Under the pieces are notes generated by a model. That model worked only from the letters and a program-made list of their open reading frames with translations. It was not told the DNA's origin and did not search any database. 64,000 nt of DNA from Micromonospora marina (GTDB lineage: Bacteria; Actinomycetota; Actinomycetes; Mycobacteriales; Micromonosporaceae), in NCBI RefSeq assembly GCF_900091565.1, contig NZ_FMCV01000003.1, forward strand, positions 310,001-374,000, written 5' to 3'. The position numbers and the translations under genes are program-made. Numbering within the stretch: position 1 is the first letter of the stretch; the number at the start of each line of letters is the position of its first letter. This document shows positions 33,751-41,931 of the stretch, one piece after another.

Positions 33751-34161
33751 ATGGCAGTCCCCGCACTGGCCGACCGGTCCCCCCAGCCGCGCGCCCTGCC
33801 GCTGCGCGAGGTCCGCACCCGGCTCACCCAGCTCGTCTCCCTGGCCGAGCTGACCGACACCGTCACGCTCGTCACCCGCGACGGCGATCCCCGGCCGGTC
33901 GCCGCGATCGTGCCCGCGACCGCCGCCCGCACCGGCGCCCAGGCACGTGCCGACGCCGAACGCGTCGCCGCGATCAGCGCCGGCTGGGCCCGCCGCCTGG
34001 AGGAGTTGCACCGGCAGTCCGGCCGGCGGCACGCCGCCGAGCTGCGGGTGCTGGCCGACGCGCTCGCCGAGGCGTGGGCCGAACTGGATCGCCGCGCCCC
34101 GGCCGGCGACCCGGCGCTGACCCGGCTGCGCGCCGCGCACGCCGACCTGCTGCGCCGCTGA
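33751..34161 (+). CDS. Phd/YefM-like antitoxin-type protein without toxin partner
   Basis: 136 residues. The N-terminal 50 residues show the antitoxin pattern: ALPLREVRTRLTQLVSLAEL, then TVTLVTRDGDPRPVAAIVPA. This resembles the DNA-binding Phd/YefM domain. The C-terminal part is a long Arg/Ala/Glu helix (LEELHRQSGRR, ALAEAWAELDRRA). Phd-type proteins repress their own operon and neutralise a toxin, but the next gene (glucose-6-phosphate isomerase) is convergent, so no toxin is linked. It may be an orphan regulator. A GTG two codons upstream is an alternative start. Confidence 0.55.
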   Translation: MAVPALADRSPQPRALPLREVRTRLTQLVSLAELTDTVTLVTRDGDPRPVAAIVPATAARTGAQARADAERVAAISAGWARRLEELHRQSGRRHAAELRVLADALAEAWAELDRRAPAGDPALTRLRAAHADLLRR

Positions 34162-34200
34162 CCCGTGGCGGCCCGCCCGGAGTGCGCGGGACGCCACGGG
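34162..34200. terminator. Bidirectional terminator hairpin
   Basis: CCCGTGGCG (34162-34170) pairs with CGCCACGGG (34192-34200), with CCCGC/GCGGG able to extend pairing inside. It lies between convergent genes, so it could serve both. Confidence 0.6.
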
Positions 34201-34207
34201 TGTGCGG

Positions 34208-35842
34208 TCAGCTCCGGCCGCGCTCGGCCCGGTAGCGGCGGATCAGCTCGGCGGTCGAGGTGTCCACGTCGGCCAGGTCCGGGTCCGGCCCGGTGAGCTT
34301 CGGCGCGAGCTGGTTGGCCATCACCTTGCCCAGCTCCACGCCCCACTGGTCGAACGCGTTGATGTCCCAGATCGCGGCCTCGGTGAACGTGATGTGCTCG
34401 TAGAGCGCGATCAGCTGGCCCAGCGTCGCCGGGGTGAGCTTCGGCGCCAGGATCGACGTGGTCGGGTGGTTGCCCGTCATCACCCGGTGCGGCACCACCT
34501 CGGGCGCGGTGCCCTCGGCCTCCACCTGCTCCCGGGTCCGCCCGAACGCCAGCGCGGCGGTCTGGGCGAAGAAGTTCGACATGAACAGGTCGTGCATGTC
34601 GCCCAGGTCGTGGTTGGGCCGGCTGAACGCGATGAAGTCCGCCGGGATCAGCCGGGTGCCCTGGTGGATGAGCTGGTAGAAGGCGTGCTGCCCGTTGGTG
34701 CCGGGCTCGCCCCAGAAGATCTCCCCGGTCGGGTACGTGACGGGCGAGCCGTCGACGCGTACCGACTTGCCGTTGCTCTCCATGGTGAGCTGCTGGAGGT
34801 AGGCCGGGAACCGGTGCAGGTACTGCGAGTAGGGCAGCACCGCGTGGGTCTCCGCGCCGAGGAAGTCGGTGTACCAGACGTTGAGCAGGCCGAGCAGTGC
34901 CGGCACGTTGCGCTCCACCGGCGCGGACCGGAAGTGCTCGTCGACCGCGTGGTAGCCGGCCAGCATCTCGCGGAACCGGTCCGGCCCGATCGCCAGCATC
35001 ACCGACAGGCCGACCGCCGACGGCAGCGAGTAGCGTCCGCCCACCCAGTCCCAGAAGCCGAACATGTTCTCCGGGTCGATGCCGAAGTCGCGGACCCGCT
35101 GCTCGTTGGTGCTGACCGCGACGAAGTGCCGGGCCACGGCGTCGTCGTCCGCGTCCAGTCCGGCGAGCAGCCAGCGCCGCGCCTGGTCGGCGTTGGCGAG
35201 CGTCTCCTGGGTGGAGAACGTCTTGGACACCACGACGAACAGCGTGCTCGCCGGGTCCAGGTCGGCGGTCTTGTCGTGGATGTCGGTCGGGTCGATGTTC
35301 GACACGAACCGGCAGCTGATGCCCGCGTCCCGGTACGCCTTGAGCGCCTCGTACGCCATCACCGGCCCGAGGTCGGAGCCGCCGATGCCGATGTTGACCA
35401 CTGTGGTGATCCGCTCACCGGTGTGGCCGCGCCACGAGCCGGAGCGCACCCGCTGCGCGAACGCCGACATGCGGTCCAGGACGGAGTGCACGTCGGCGAC
35501 CACGTCCTGGCCGTCCACGGTGAGTGACGCGTCCGGCGGCAGGCGCAACGCGGTGTGCAGCACGGCCCGGTCCTCGGTCACGTTGATGTGCCGTCCGGCG
35601 ACCATGGCCGCGATCCGGCCGGTCAGCCCGACCCGCTCGGCGAGCGCGACGAGCAGCGCGATCGTCTCGTCGGTGACCAGGTTCTTGCTGTAGTCCACGT
35701 GCAGGTCGGCGACCTCGCCGGTGAGCCGCTCACCCCGCTGCCCGTCGGCGGCGAACAGGTCGCGCAGGTGCGTGCCGCGCATCGCCTCGGCGTGCTTGCG
35801 CAGCGCCTGCCATTCGTCGGTGGTGGTGACGTCCACAGCCAT
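34208..35842 (-). CDS. pgi: Glucose-6-phosphate isomerase
   Basis: 544 residues, the normal length of long-form bacterial enzymes. Conserved blocks are [45 protein letters not shown]-type [12 protein letters not shown], and [16 protein letters not shown] with the catalytic His. It interconverts glucose-6-phosphate and fructose-6-phosphate in glycolysis. The start MAVDVTT was chosen because AAGGAGAAG lies just upstream; the frame extends another 63 codons without family similarity. It is monocistronic, facing a terminator, and diverges from the ABC exporter across 245 bases. Confidence 0.95.
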   Translation of the reverse strand: MAVDVTTTDEWQALRKHAEAMRGTHLRDLFAADGQRGERLTGEVADLHVDYSKNLVTDETIALLVALAERVGLTGRIAAMVAGRHINVTEDRAVLHTALRLPPDASLTVDGQDVVADVHSVLDRMSAFAQRVRSGSWRGHTGERITTVVNIGIGGSDLGPVMAYEALKAYRDAGISCRFVSNIDPTDIHDKTADLDPASTLFVVVSKTFSTQETLANADQARRWLLAGLDADDDAVARHFVAVSTNEQRVRDFGIDPENMFGFWDWVGGRYSLPSAVGLSVMLAIGPDRFREMLAGYHAVDEHFRSAPVERNVPALLGLLNVWYTDFLGAETHAVLPYSQYLHRFPAYLQQLTMESNGKSVRVDGSPVTYPTGEIFWGEPGTNGQHAFYQLIHQGTRLIPADFIAFSRPNHDLGDMHDLFMSNFFAQTAALAFGRTREQVEAEGTAPEVVPHRVMTGNHPTTSILAPKLTPATLGQLIALYEHITFTEAAIWDINAFDQWGVELGKVMANQLAPKLTGPDPDLADVDTSTAELIRRYRAERGRS

Positions 35843-36087
35843 CGGGTCGATCTTCTCCTTCGCGACGGGCGGTCGGCCGGCGCGCGCCGGCGAACCCCAC
35901 AAGCCTGCCACCCGGACCGGTCGCGCGCGACGCGACCCGGCGGCGACCACCGCGCGGGCGGTTCTTTCCGTCCGCCGCCGCTGGACACGCCGTTGGGACA
36001 TTTGTACGACACGCCGATCACACACTGACATCTTTCGATTGCGGAACGTAAGCTCCAGAGTCGTCGGTGTAGCGGAGGAGGGCGCGT

Positions 36088-38046
36088 ATGGCAGCGGTTT
36101 TCGGTCTTCGGCGCCCCTTGGACGAGAACTCGCCGGATGAGCCCGCTGCGACGGCCGACGACTCGCCGCTGCCGGAGCTGGCGGACGGGCACTGGATGAA
36201 CCGCGCCACCGAGTTCGCCCACACCAGCTTCTGGTCGGTGGCGCGCCGGCTGCCGGCCCTCGTCCGCGAGGCCATCGGCCTGGCCTGGGCGACCAGCCGG
36301 CGGGACACGCTCGCCTCGATCGGGCTCAACGTGGTCGCCGGGCTGCTCACCACATTCGGCCTGCTCGCCACCACCGGCGTACTCCGGCAGCTCTTCGCCG
36401 CCGGGCCCACACCGGACCGGATCCGCGCCGCCCTGCCCGCGCTCCTGCTCGCGGCCGCCGCCGTGACGGCCCGGGGAGCGCTGACGGTCGCCGCCGGGTG
36501 GGCGCAGGCCCGGCTCATCCCGCAGATCAACTACCAGGTGGAACTCCGGCTCTTCGAGGCGACCACCGCCGTGGAGCTCGCCGCGTTCGACGACGCCGGG
36601 TTCGCCGAGGAGATGGACCGTGCCCGGGATCGGGGCATGGCCGAGGCCGCGTCGATTGTGGACCACACCGTGAACCTCGTGACCGGTGTCGTCGGTGTAC
36701 TGGCCACCGCCGCCGCGGTCACCGTCATCCAGCCCGTCCTGCTGCCGTGCCTGCTGCTCGCCGCCGTGCCCGAGGCCGTCACCGCGGTCAAGCTGGCGCG
36801 TCGGCAGTATCTGGCGCTGCTCGCCTGGATCACCCGTCGCCGCCGGATGTTCATGCTGGCCCGGTTGATGGCCGACCGGCACACCGCCGCCGAGATCCGT
36901 GCCTACCAGATGCGGGACTTCCTGCTCGCCGAGTACCACCGGATGATGACCGTGGAGACACAGGCCCAGCTCCGGCTGGCCCGCTCGCAGACCGTCACCC
37001 GGGGGCTCGGCCTGTCGGTGACCGGCGTGGCCGCGTTCGCGGTCTACGCCGTACTGGGCGGGCTGCTGCTGGGCGGTGTGGTGGCGCTGGCGGCGGCGGC
37101 CACCGCGCTGCTCGCGCTCCAGTCCGCGCGTACGAGCCTGCGCACGGCGATCTTCGCCACCAACTCGCTCTACGAGGACGCGCTCTACTACCAGGACTAC
37201 CGAGACTTCCTCGACCGTGCCACCCGGCGGATCCCGGCCGGCGGTCACCTGCCGGTCGACGGGTTCACGCGGATCGACGTCGAGCGCGTCAGCCTGCGTT
37301 ACCCGGACACCGACACCGCGGCGGTCGACGAGGTCAGCCTCACGGTCCGGCGTGGAGAGGTGGTCGCGCTGGTGGGGGAGAACGGATCCGGGAAGACGAC
37401 ACTGGCGAAGCTGATCGCCGGCCTGTACCGCCCCACCGGCGGCACGATCCGCTGGGACGGCGTGGACGCCGCCGAGCTGGACCCACGGCAGACCGCCGCG
37501 CAGGTCGCGGTGATGAGCCAGGACTGGTGGAAGTTCCCGTTCACCGCCCGGCAGAACATCCGGGTCGGCCGCCACGACCGCGCCGACGGGCCCGGCCCCA
37601 GCGTGGAGACCGCCGCCCGGGACGCCGCCGCGCACGACATGATCAGCGAGCTGCCGTTCGGGTACGACACGCTGCTGGACCGGCAGTTCAAGGACGGTCA
37701 GGACCTGTCCGGCGGGCAGTGGCAGCGACTGGTGGCCGCACGCGGTCTCTACCGCGACGCCCGGCTGCTGATCTGCGACGAGCCGTCCGCCGCGCTGGAC
37801 GCGCGTGCCGAACACGCCCTCTTTCAGCACCTGCGGCGGCACCCGGACCGGGCCGTCGTGCTGATCACCCACCGCCTGGCGAACGTCCGGCACGCCGACC
37901 GGATCTTCGTGATGGACCACGGCCGGCTCGTGCAGTCCGGCGACCACGACACGTTGATGGCCGAGGGCGGTCTCTACCGGGAGCTGTTCGAGTTGCAGGC
38001 GGCCGGTTACCTCGCCGGCAGCGCGGAGCCCGCCGCCGACGGTTGA
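36088..38046 (+). CDS. ABC exporter, fused permease and ATPase (peptide-exporter-like)
   Basis: 652 residues. The N-terminal 350 residues hold five to six membrane helices, followed by an ATPase with Walker [10 protein letters not shown], signature [18 protein letters not shown] and Walker [21 protein letters not shown] plus CDEPSAALD is a variant I associate with exporters of class III lanthipeptide (RamA/RamB-like) clusters. No lanthionine synthetase or convincing precursor lies next to it, so substrate is open. GGAGGGCGCGT precedes the ATG. The 245-base divergent gap from pgi contains an AT-richer stretch (36000-36045) suited to promoters. Confidence 0.85.
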   Translation: MAAVFGLRRPLDENSPDEPAATADDSPLPELADGHWMNRATEFAHTSFWSVARRLPALVREAIGLAWATSRRDTLASIGLNVVAGLLTTFGLLATTGVLRQLFAAGPTPDRIRAALPALLLAAAAVTARGALTVAAGWAQARLIPQINYQVELRLFEATTAVELAAFDDAGFAEEMDRARDRGMAEAASIVDHTVNLVTGVVGVLATAAAVTVIQPVLLPCLLLAAVPEAVTAVKLARRQYLALLAWITRRRRMFMLARLMADRHTAAEIRAYQMRDFLLAEYHRMMTVETQAQLRLARSQTVTRGLGLSVTGVAAFAVYAVLGGLLLGGVVALAAAATALLALQSARTSLRTAIFATNSLYEDALYYQDYRDFLDRATRRIPAGGHLPVDGFTRIDVERVSLRYPDTDTAAVDEVSLTVRRGEVVALVGENGSGKTTLAKLIAGLYRPTGGTIRWDGVDAAELDPRQTAAQVAVMSQDWWKFPFTARQNIRVGRHDRADGPGPSVETAARDAAAHDMISELPFGYDTLLDRQFKDGQDLSGGQWQRLVAARGLYRDARLLICDEPSAALDARAEHALFQHLRRHPDRAVVLITHRLANVRHADRIFVMDHGRLVQSGDHDTLMAEGGLYRELFELQAAGYLAGSAEPAADG

Positions 38047-38383
38047 CCTCCAGCGCACTCGAACTCCTACCGTGTCCGGACCGCGCGCCACCCGGCCGGC
38101 GCGGCGCGAACCAGGAAGCTCACATGCGCTATCGCGTCCTCGCGCTTCCGTCCCTCTCCGGGGCCACGCCGCCCGCCCTCAGCTCCAAGATCGCCGGAAA
38201 CAGCGTTAGCGGGACAGCCCAGCTCGCCGATCGAGAGGTTCCGGCCCCGGCAAATAGCGCGAACCGGGCATTCGAGGGGCCGAAACCGCAAGATCGGCGG
38301 GGCGCGGCGGGGCGCGGCGGGGTGAGGGAGGGCGGGTGGGGAACTGCGTCGACAGGGGACGGCTGCGGAATCACACTGGGCGG
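38047..38383. other. Gene-free stretch with a short tandem repeat
   Basis: No supportable gene. At 38296-38322 the unit GGCGGGGCGC is repeated 2.7 times in tandem. An ATG at 38124 with AGGAAG upstream opens a 95-codon frame, but its codon use is unlike the neighbours and it runs into the KptA gene, so I do not call it. Confidence 0.4.
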
Positions 38384-38926
38384 GTGGAACATCGCGATCT
38401 TGTTCGGGTGAGCAAGCGGCTGTCGCTGGCGTTGCGGCACCGGCCCGACGCGTTCGGGCTGCGGCTCGACCGGGCCGGCTGGGTGCCGGTCGCCGACGTG
38501 CTCGCCGGGCTGGGGATCAGCCGCGCCCACCTGGACGCCGTGGTCGCGGGCAACGACAAGCAGCGCTTCGCGGTGGAGACCGGCCCGGACGGGGCCGACC
38601 GGATCCGAGCCAGCCAGGGGCACTCGGTTCCGGTCGACCTCGGCCTGACCCCGGCCGCGCCGCCGCCCCGGCTGTTCCACGGCACCGGCGAGGCCGTGCT
38701 GGACGCGATCCGGGCGCAGGGGCTGCGCCGGGGCGGGCGCCACCACGTACACCTGTCGCCTGATGTGGCGACGGCCCGGCGCGTCGGCGCGCGCCGGGGC
38801 GGCGCGGTGGTCGTGCTGACCGTGGACGCCGCGGCGATGGCCGAGGCCGGGTACCTGTTCTACCGCTCGGCGAACGGGGTGTGGCTCACCGACACCGTGC
38901 CGCCGGCCTACCTCGGCACCACCTGA
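38384..38926 (+). CDS. kptA: RNA 2'-phosphotransferase, KptA/Tpt1 family
   Basis: 180 residues from the GTG of VEHRDLVRVSKRLSLALRHR. The four conserved Tpt1 elements are present: the N-terminal LSLALRHRPD, IRASQGHSVPVD, LFHGTGEAVLDAI and HHVHLSPDVATARRVGARRG, the Arg/His/Arg set used for NAD-dependent removal of a 2'-phosphate. In yeast the enzyme finishes tRNA splicing; bacterial homologues act on the same chemistry but their natural substrate is unclear. Other in-frame starts lie upstream in the repeat-rich gap. Confidence 0.85.
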   Translation: MEHRDLVRVSKRLSLALRHRPDAFGLRLDRAGWVPVADVLAGLGISRAHLDAVVAGNDKQRFAVETGPDGADRIRASQGHSVPVDLGLTPAAPPPRLFHGTGEAVLDAIRAQGLRRGGRHHVHLSPDVATARRVGARRGGAVVVLTVDAAAMAEAGYLFYRSANGVWLTDTVPPAYLGTT

Positions 38927-38934
38927 CGCGGCGG

Positions 38935-40218
38935 TCAGCAGGCGGTCACCGGGTGGGCCACCACGGCGTCGAAGAGGTACGCGAGGTCGTTGACGGCGGC
39001 TCGGTCGGGCTGGACGGCGCCGGTGCAGTCGGTGGCGCGGGCGCGCAGGACGTGCCGGCCCGGGGTGGGCGGGCGCCAGCGTGCCGTCCAGCGCTGCCAG
39101 GCGCCGCCCCGGTCGGCGGCGACCAGGTCGGCCGGGCGCCACCCGTCGCCGGAGTCCACCTCGACGTGCGCGATCGGGCCGTTGCCGGACCAGGAACGGC
39201 CGGTCAGCAGCACCTCCTCGCCGACCGGCACCCGGGCGTCCCAGGCCAGCTCGAAGGCGCTGCGGACCGGCTGGGCGGTGAGCACGGTGCCGTCGGCCGG
39301 CTGGCCGGGGCCGAACATCCGGTAGAACTGCGTGTTCCACGGCGAGAACAGGGCAGTGGTGGAGACCTCGATCGCGCCCACCCACTTGATCGAGGAGATG
39401 CCGACCCAGCCGGGCACCACGACCCGTACCGGGAAACCGTGGTCGGCGGGCAGCGGCTCGCCGTTCATCTCGTACGCCAGCAGCACGTCGTCCAGCGCCT
39501 TCGCGACCGGCATCGGGCGGCGTACCCGGCCGAGGTTCACCCCGCCGCTGACGTAGTCCGGGTCGAGGCCCTCGGGCATCACGTCGACCGCGTCGTCACG
39601 TAGCCCCGCCAGACGCAGGACCGTGCCGAGCCGGACACCCCGCCACCGGGCCACGCCGACGCTACCCAGCCCCCACACCACGCCCGGCGTGGGCTCGTCC
39701 TGCTGTTCGGCGAAGTAGCGCCGCCCGTTGCCGGCGCACTCCAGCAGCGCGGCGTGCTCCTCGGCGGGCAGCCGGCGTAGCTCGTCGAGGTCGAACTCGA
39801 CCGGGTTGTCGCGGGTGGGCGCGCCGCGCAGGCCGTCGCCGAACAGCCGCAGCCGCCAGGTGGCGGGGTCCAGCTGCGGGGTGAGCGTGTGGTTGCGGAC
39901 GAAGAAGCGGTCGACCGGGACCACGTACCCCTGGCCGGCCATCGACGGCCAGCGCATCTCGGCGTTGGTGTCCAGCGGGCGCAGCAACTCCGGCGGCAGC
40001 GGCTTGACGATCGGCGCGCCGGGGTCGACGCCGACCGGCGCGGACGCCACCGCGACCGGCTCGCGCTCCGCGGCGGCGGCGGTCACCGCGGCCATCGCCG
40101 CACCCACCTCCAGCAGCCGGTCGCGGTCGACGCCCGGCCCGTGGGCGTGCCCGGCGAGCCACTGCCGGCTCCGGTCGGCGTCGTGGACGGCTTCGGCGGG
40201 GGACGGGGACTGACTCAC
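38935..40218 (-). CDS. Sulfite-oxidase-like molybdopterin enzyme
   Basis: 427 residues. The molybdenum ligand cysteine lies in LLECAGNGR (Cys161), within the oxidoreductase molybdopterin-binding domain (about 85-290: PVDRFFVRNHTLTPQLDP, HGFPVRVVVPGWVGISSIKW). A dimerisation Ig-like domain follows (about 300-415, HVEVDSGDGW). There is no Tat signal and no haem domain, so it is probably cytoplasmic and passes electrons to an unknown acceptor. The family oxidises sulfite to sulfate or related substrates. A 17-bp palindrome 33 bases upstream of the start may bind a regulator. Confidence 0.85.
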   Translation of the reverse strand: MSQSPSPAEAVHDADRSRQWLAGHAHGPGVDRDRLLEVGAAMAAVTAAAAEREPVAVASAPVGVDPGAPIVKPLPPELLRPLDTNAEMRWPSMAGQGYVVPVDRFFVRNHTLTPQLDPATWRLRLFGDGLRGAPTRDNPVEFDLDELRRLPAEEHAALLECAGNGRRYFAEQQDEPTPGVVWGLGSVGVARWRGVRLGTVLRLAGLRDDAVDVMPEGLDPDYVSGGVNLGRVRRPMPVAKALDDVLLAYEMNGEPLPADHGFPVRVVVPGWVGISSIKWVGAIEVSTTALFSPWNTQFYRMFGPGQPADGTVLTAQPVRSAFELAWDARVPVGEEVLLTGRSWSGNGPIAHVEVDSGDGWRPADLVAADRGGAWQRWTARWRPPTPGRHVLRARATDCTGAVQPDRAAVNDLAYLFDAVVAHPVTAC

Positions 40219-40250
40219 GGCTGACCTCCGTGTTGGGCGACGCTGCCTTT

Positions 40251-40267
40251 CCTATTCAATCAGTAGG
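40251..40267. promoter_or_regulatory. Palindrome upstream of the molybdoenzyme
   Basis: CCTATTCAATCAGTAGG: CCTA and TAGG half-sites with an AT-rich imperfectly symmetric centre, in an otherwise GC-rich region. Position is right for a -35/-10 or operator site of the minus-strand gene. The binding factor is unknown. Confidence 0.35.
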
Positions 40268-40350
40268 ACTTTTCGTCGATTCATCGCAGGTGGCGGCTCC
40301 CGCGACGGGCAGGAGGTCTCGCCGCGCCGGTAAGCCGGATCCGGATGTGG

Positions 40351-40905
40351 TCAGAGCGGGCGCTGACCGGTGAGGAAGTCGGCGAGCACCCGGGTGTGCG
40401 TGGAGAAGGCCAGCTCGACCGGACCGGTGAGCACCAGCCATTCGGTGGCCTCCTCGGTCGGCGCCGACGGCGGCAGGTCACCGATCGGCCGCTCGGGCAG
40501 CACGCCGAAGACCATCATCGTGCCGCCCGCCGGGGCGCCGTGCACCGCGAACAGCCGCGCCTCGCCCGCCTCGGCCCGCAGCCCGGTCTCCTCGCGCAGC
40601 TCACGGACGAGCGCCTCGGACCACTCCTCGCCGTACTCGATGAAGCCGCCCGGGAGCGCGAGCTGCCCCCGGGCCGGTTCGATGTCGCGGCGCACCACCA
40701 CCACGCCCAGTCCTTCCGGCGTGCGGACCGGCAGGACCGCGACCGCCACCGGCAGCGGATTGCGCCACACCGTCTCGCCGCAGGAGGAACAGACGCGCGG
40801 CCACCCGGCGTCCGCCGGGTAGGCCGCGCCGCAGAACGAGCAGTGCGAGTACGCGGTCACGCCGCAGCACGTTACCCGCACCCCAGGCGCGAGATCAGGC
40901 GTCAC
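40351..40905 (-). CDS. Nudix hydrolase with N-terminal zinc ribbon
   Basis: 184 residues from a GTG. Cys22, Cys25, Cys39 and Cys42 (CSFC, CSSC) form a zinc ribbon like that of NADH pyrophosphatases. The Nudix box is complete: GGFIEYGEEWSEALVREL followed by REETGL (residues about 86-108). It hydrolyses a nucleoside-diphosphate-linked compound; the zinc ribbon leans toward dinucleotides. Its start overlaps the expected end of the NADAR pseudogene by 11 bases, so the two were once coupled. Confidence 0.85.
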   Translation of the reverse strand: MTPDLAPGVRVTCCGVTAYSHCSFCGAAYPADAGWPRVCSSCGETVWRNPLPVAVAVLPVRTPEGLGVVVVRRDIEPARGQLALPGGFIEYGEEWSEALVRELREETGLRAEAGEARLFAVHGAPAGGTMMVFGVLPERPIGDLPPSAPTEEATEWLVLTGPVELAFSTHTRVLADFLTGQRPL

Positions 40906-41274
40906 CCCGCCGGCCGGCGAGCGTGGCGCGTGCCTCCATCAGGGCGAACCGAGCAGGTTCCCGCCCCGCCACGTCGACGGGTCGGCGGCGCGCGGGTCGT
41001 CGGCGGTCAGGCCGATGCCCCAGATCCGGTCGGTCGGGCTGGCCTCGACGAGCACCCGGCCGCCGGTGCCGAACAGGAACCGCCGCAACGGTTCGTGCCG
41101 GGAGAACTTGGCGACGCTGCCGGCCACCACGATCTCGTAGCGGCGGGCCACCCGGGTCGCCTCGTCGAAGTCGCGGACCTGCCGGCCGAGCGCCTTGGCC
41201 CGGTGCGGATGCCCGGCCGTGAGCACCCGCTCGGCGATCGCGTGGTCACCGAAGAGCGTGGCCTTGTGCCGTTC
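40895..41274 (-). pseudogene. NADAR/YbiA-family N-glycosidase pseudogene
   Basis: A minus-strand frame encodes KATLFGDHAIAERVL, RYEIVVAGSVAKFSRHEPLR, VLVEASPTDRIWGIGLTADD and WRGGNLLG, the C-terminal two thirds of the NADAR family (enzymes that cleave N-glycosidic bonds in riboflavin intermediates or ADP-ribose). At NLLG the frame goes to SP-stop; one missing base would restore FALMEARATLAGRRGDA-stop, the normal family ending, at 40895. The N-terminal 50 or so residues are also missing. Two independent lesions make loss of function likely. Neighbours are a Nudix gene and an isochorismatase-like gene. Confidence 0.75.
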
Positions 41275-41333
41275 GGCGCGCTGCTGGTCGACGCGATCGG
41301 CGCCGGCCTGCGCTGAGCGCCCCCGGCGGCCGG

Positions 41334-41921
41334 TCAGGCGATCTCGCCGGTGGTGGCGATCTCGCCGAGCTGGCCCAGCGTGCTCAGGTACGTGTCGTGC
41401 AGTTCGTCGGTGGCCGCCGTGCACGCGTCGGAGACGGTGACGATGCGATACCCGTTGTCGACCGCCTGGTAGGCGGTGGACGCGACGGCCAGGTTCGTCG
41501 CGACGCCGGTGAACACCACGGTCCGCACGCCCCGGCCACGCAGGATCAGGTCCAGGTCGGTGCCGGAGAATCCACCGAGCCGGGTGGAGGTGACGACGAC
41601 GTCGCCGGGCTGCAGCATGACCTCGTCGACGATCTCGGTCTTCGGGTCGCCCTCCAGGAACGCCCCGCGCTCCGCGACCATGGCGAAGCTCGGCGTGTTG
41701 GCGATCAGGTCCGGATAGCCGGGCCGGTAGGCGACGCGGGTGAAGACGACGAGACCACCAGCGGCCCGCGCGGCGGCGGCGACCCGGGCCGCGTTCGCCG
41801 CCACGTCGTGCCGGGCCACCTGGTCGGCGAAGAACGGGCCGAAGACGCCGTCCGGGCTGACCACCTCGTATTGCCAGTGGACGCCCACGACCGCGGTGTG
41901 TGCCCAGTCGATGCGCTGCAT
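41334..41921 (-). CDS. Isochorismatase-fold protein lacking the catalytic triad
   Basis: 195 residues with the isochorismatase/cysteine-hydrolase fold: N-terminal strand TAVVGVHWQYEVV, then VVTSTRLGGFSGTDLDLIL, then VVFTGVATNLAVASTAYQA. The family triad is Asp-Lys-Cys. Here the Asp position is His15 (VGVHWQ for VVDxQ), the Lys position appears to be Arg114, and the Cys position is Ala145 (ATNLAV for ATNxCV). All three are replaced although the scaffold is well kept and in frame. It therefore cannot hydrolyse by the usual thiol mechanism and may be a binding protein or pseudoenzyme. It starts 11 bases after the debranching gene's stop. Confidence 0.75.
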   Translation of the reverse strand: MQRIDWAHTAVVGVHWQYEVVSPDGVFGPFFADQVARHDVAANAARVAAAARAAGGLVVFTRVAYRPGYPDLIANTPSFAMVAERGAFLEGDPKTEIVDEVMLQPGDVVVTSTRLGGFSGTDLDLILRGRGVRTVVFTGVATNLAVASTAYQAVDNGYRIVTVSDACTAATDELHDTYLSTLGQLGEIATTGEIA

Positions 41922-41931
41922 GTCGATCCCG

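Noticed and set aside
38124-38411. 95-codon frame downstream of the ABC exporter that could be a peptide precursor for it
   Set aside because: It has an AGGAAG site, but codon use is poor in third-position GC, the middle crosses the tandem repeat and the end overlaps kptA in another frame; no leader/core pattern of a lanthipeptide is visible.
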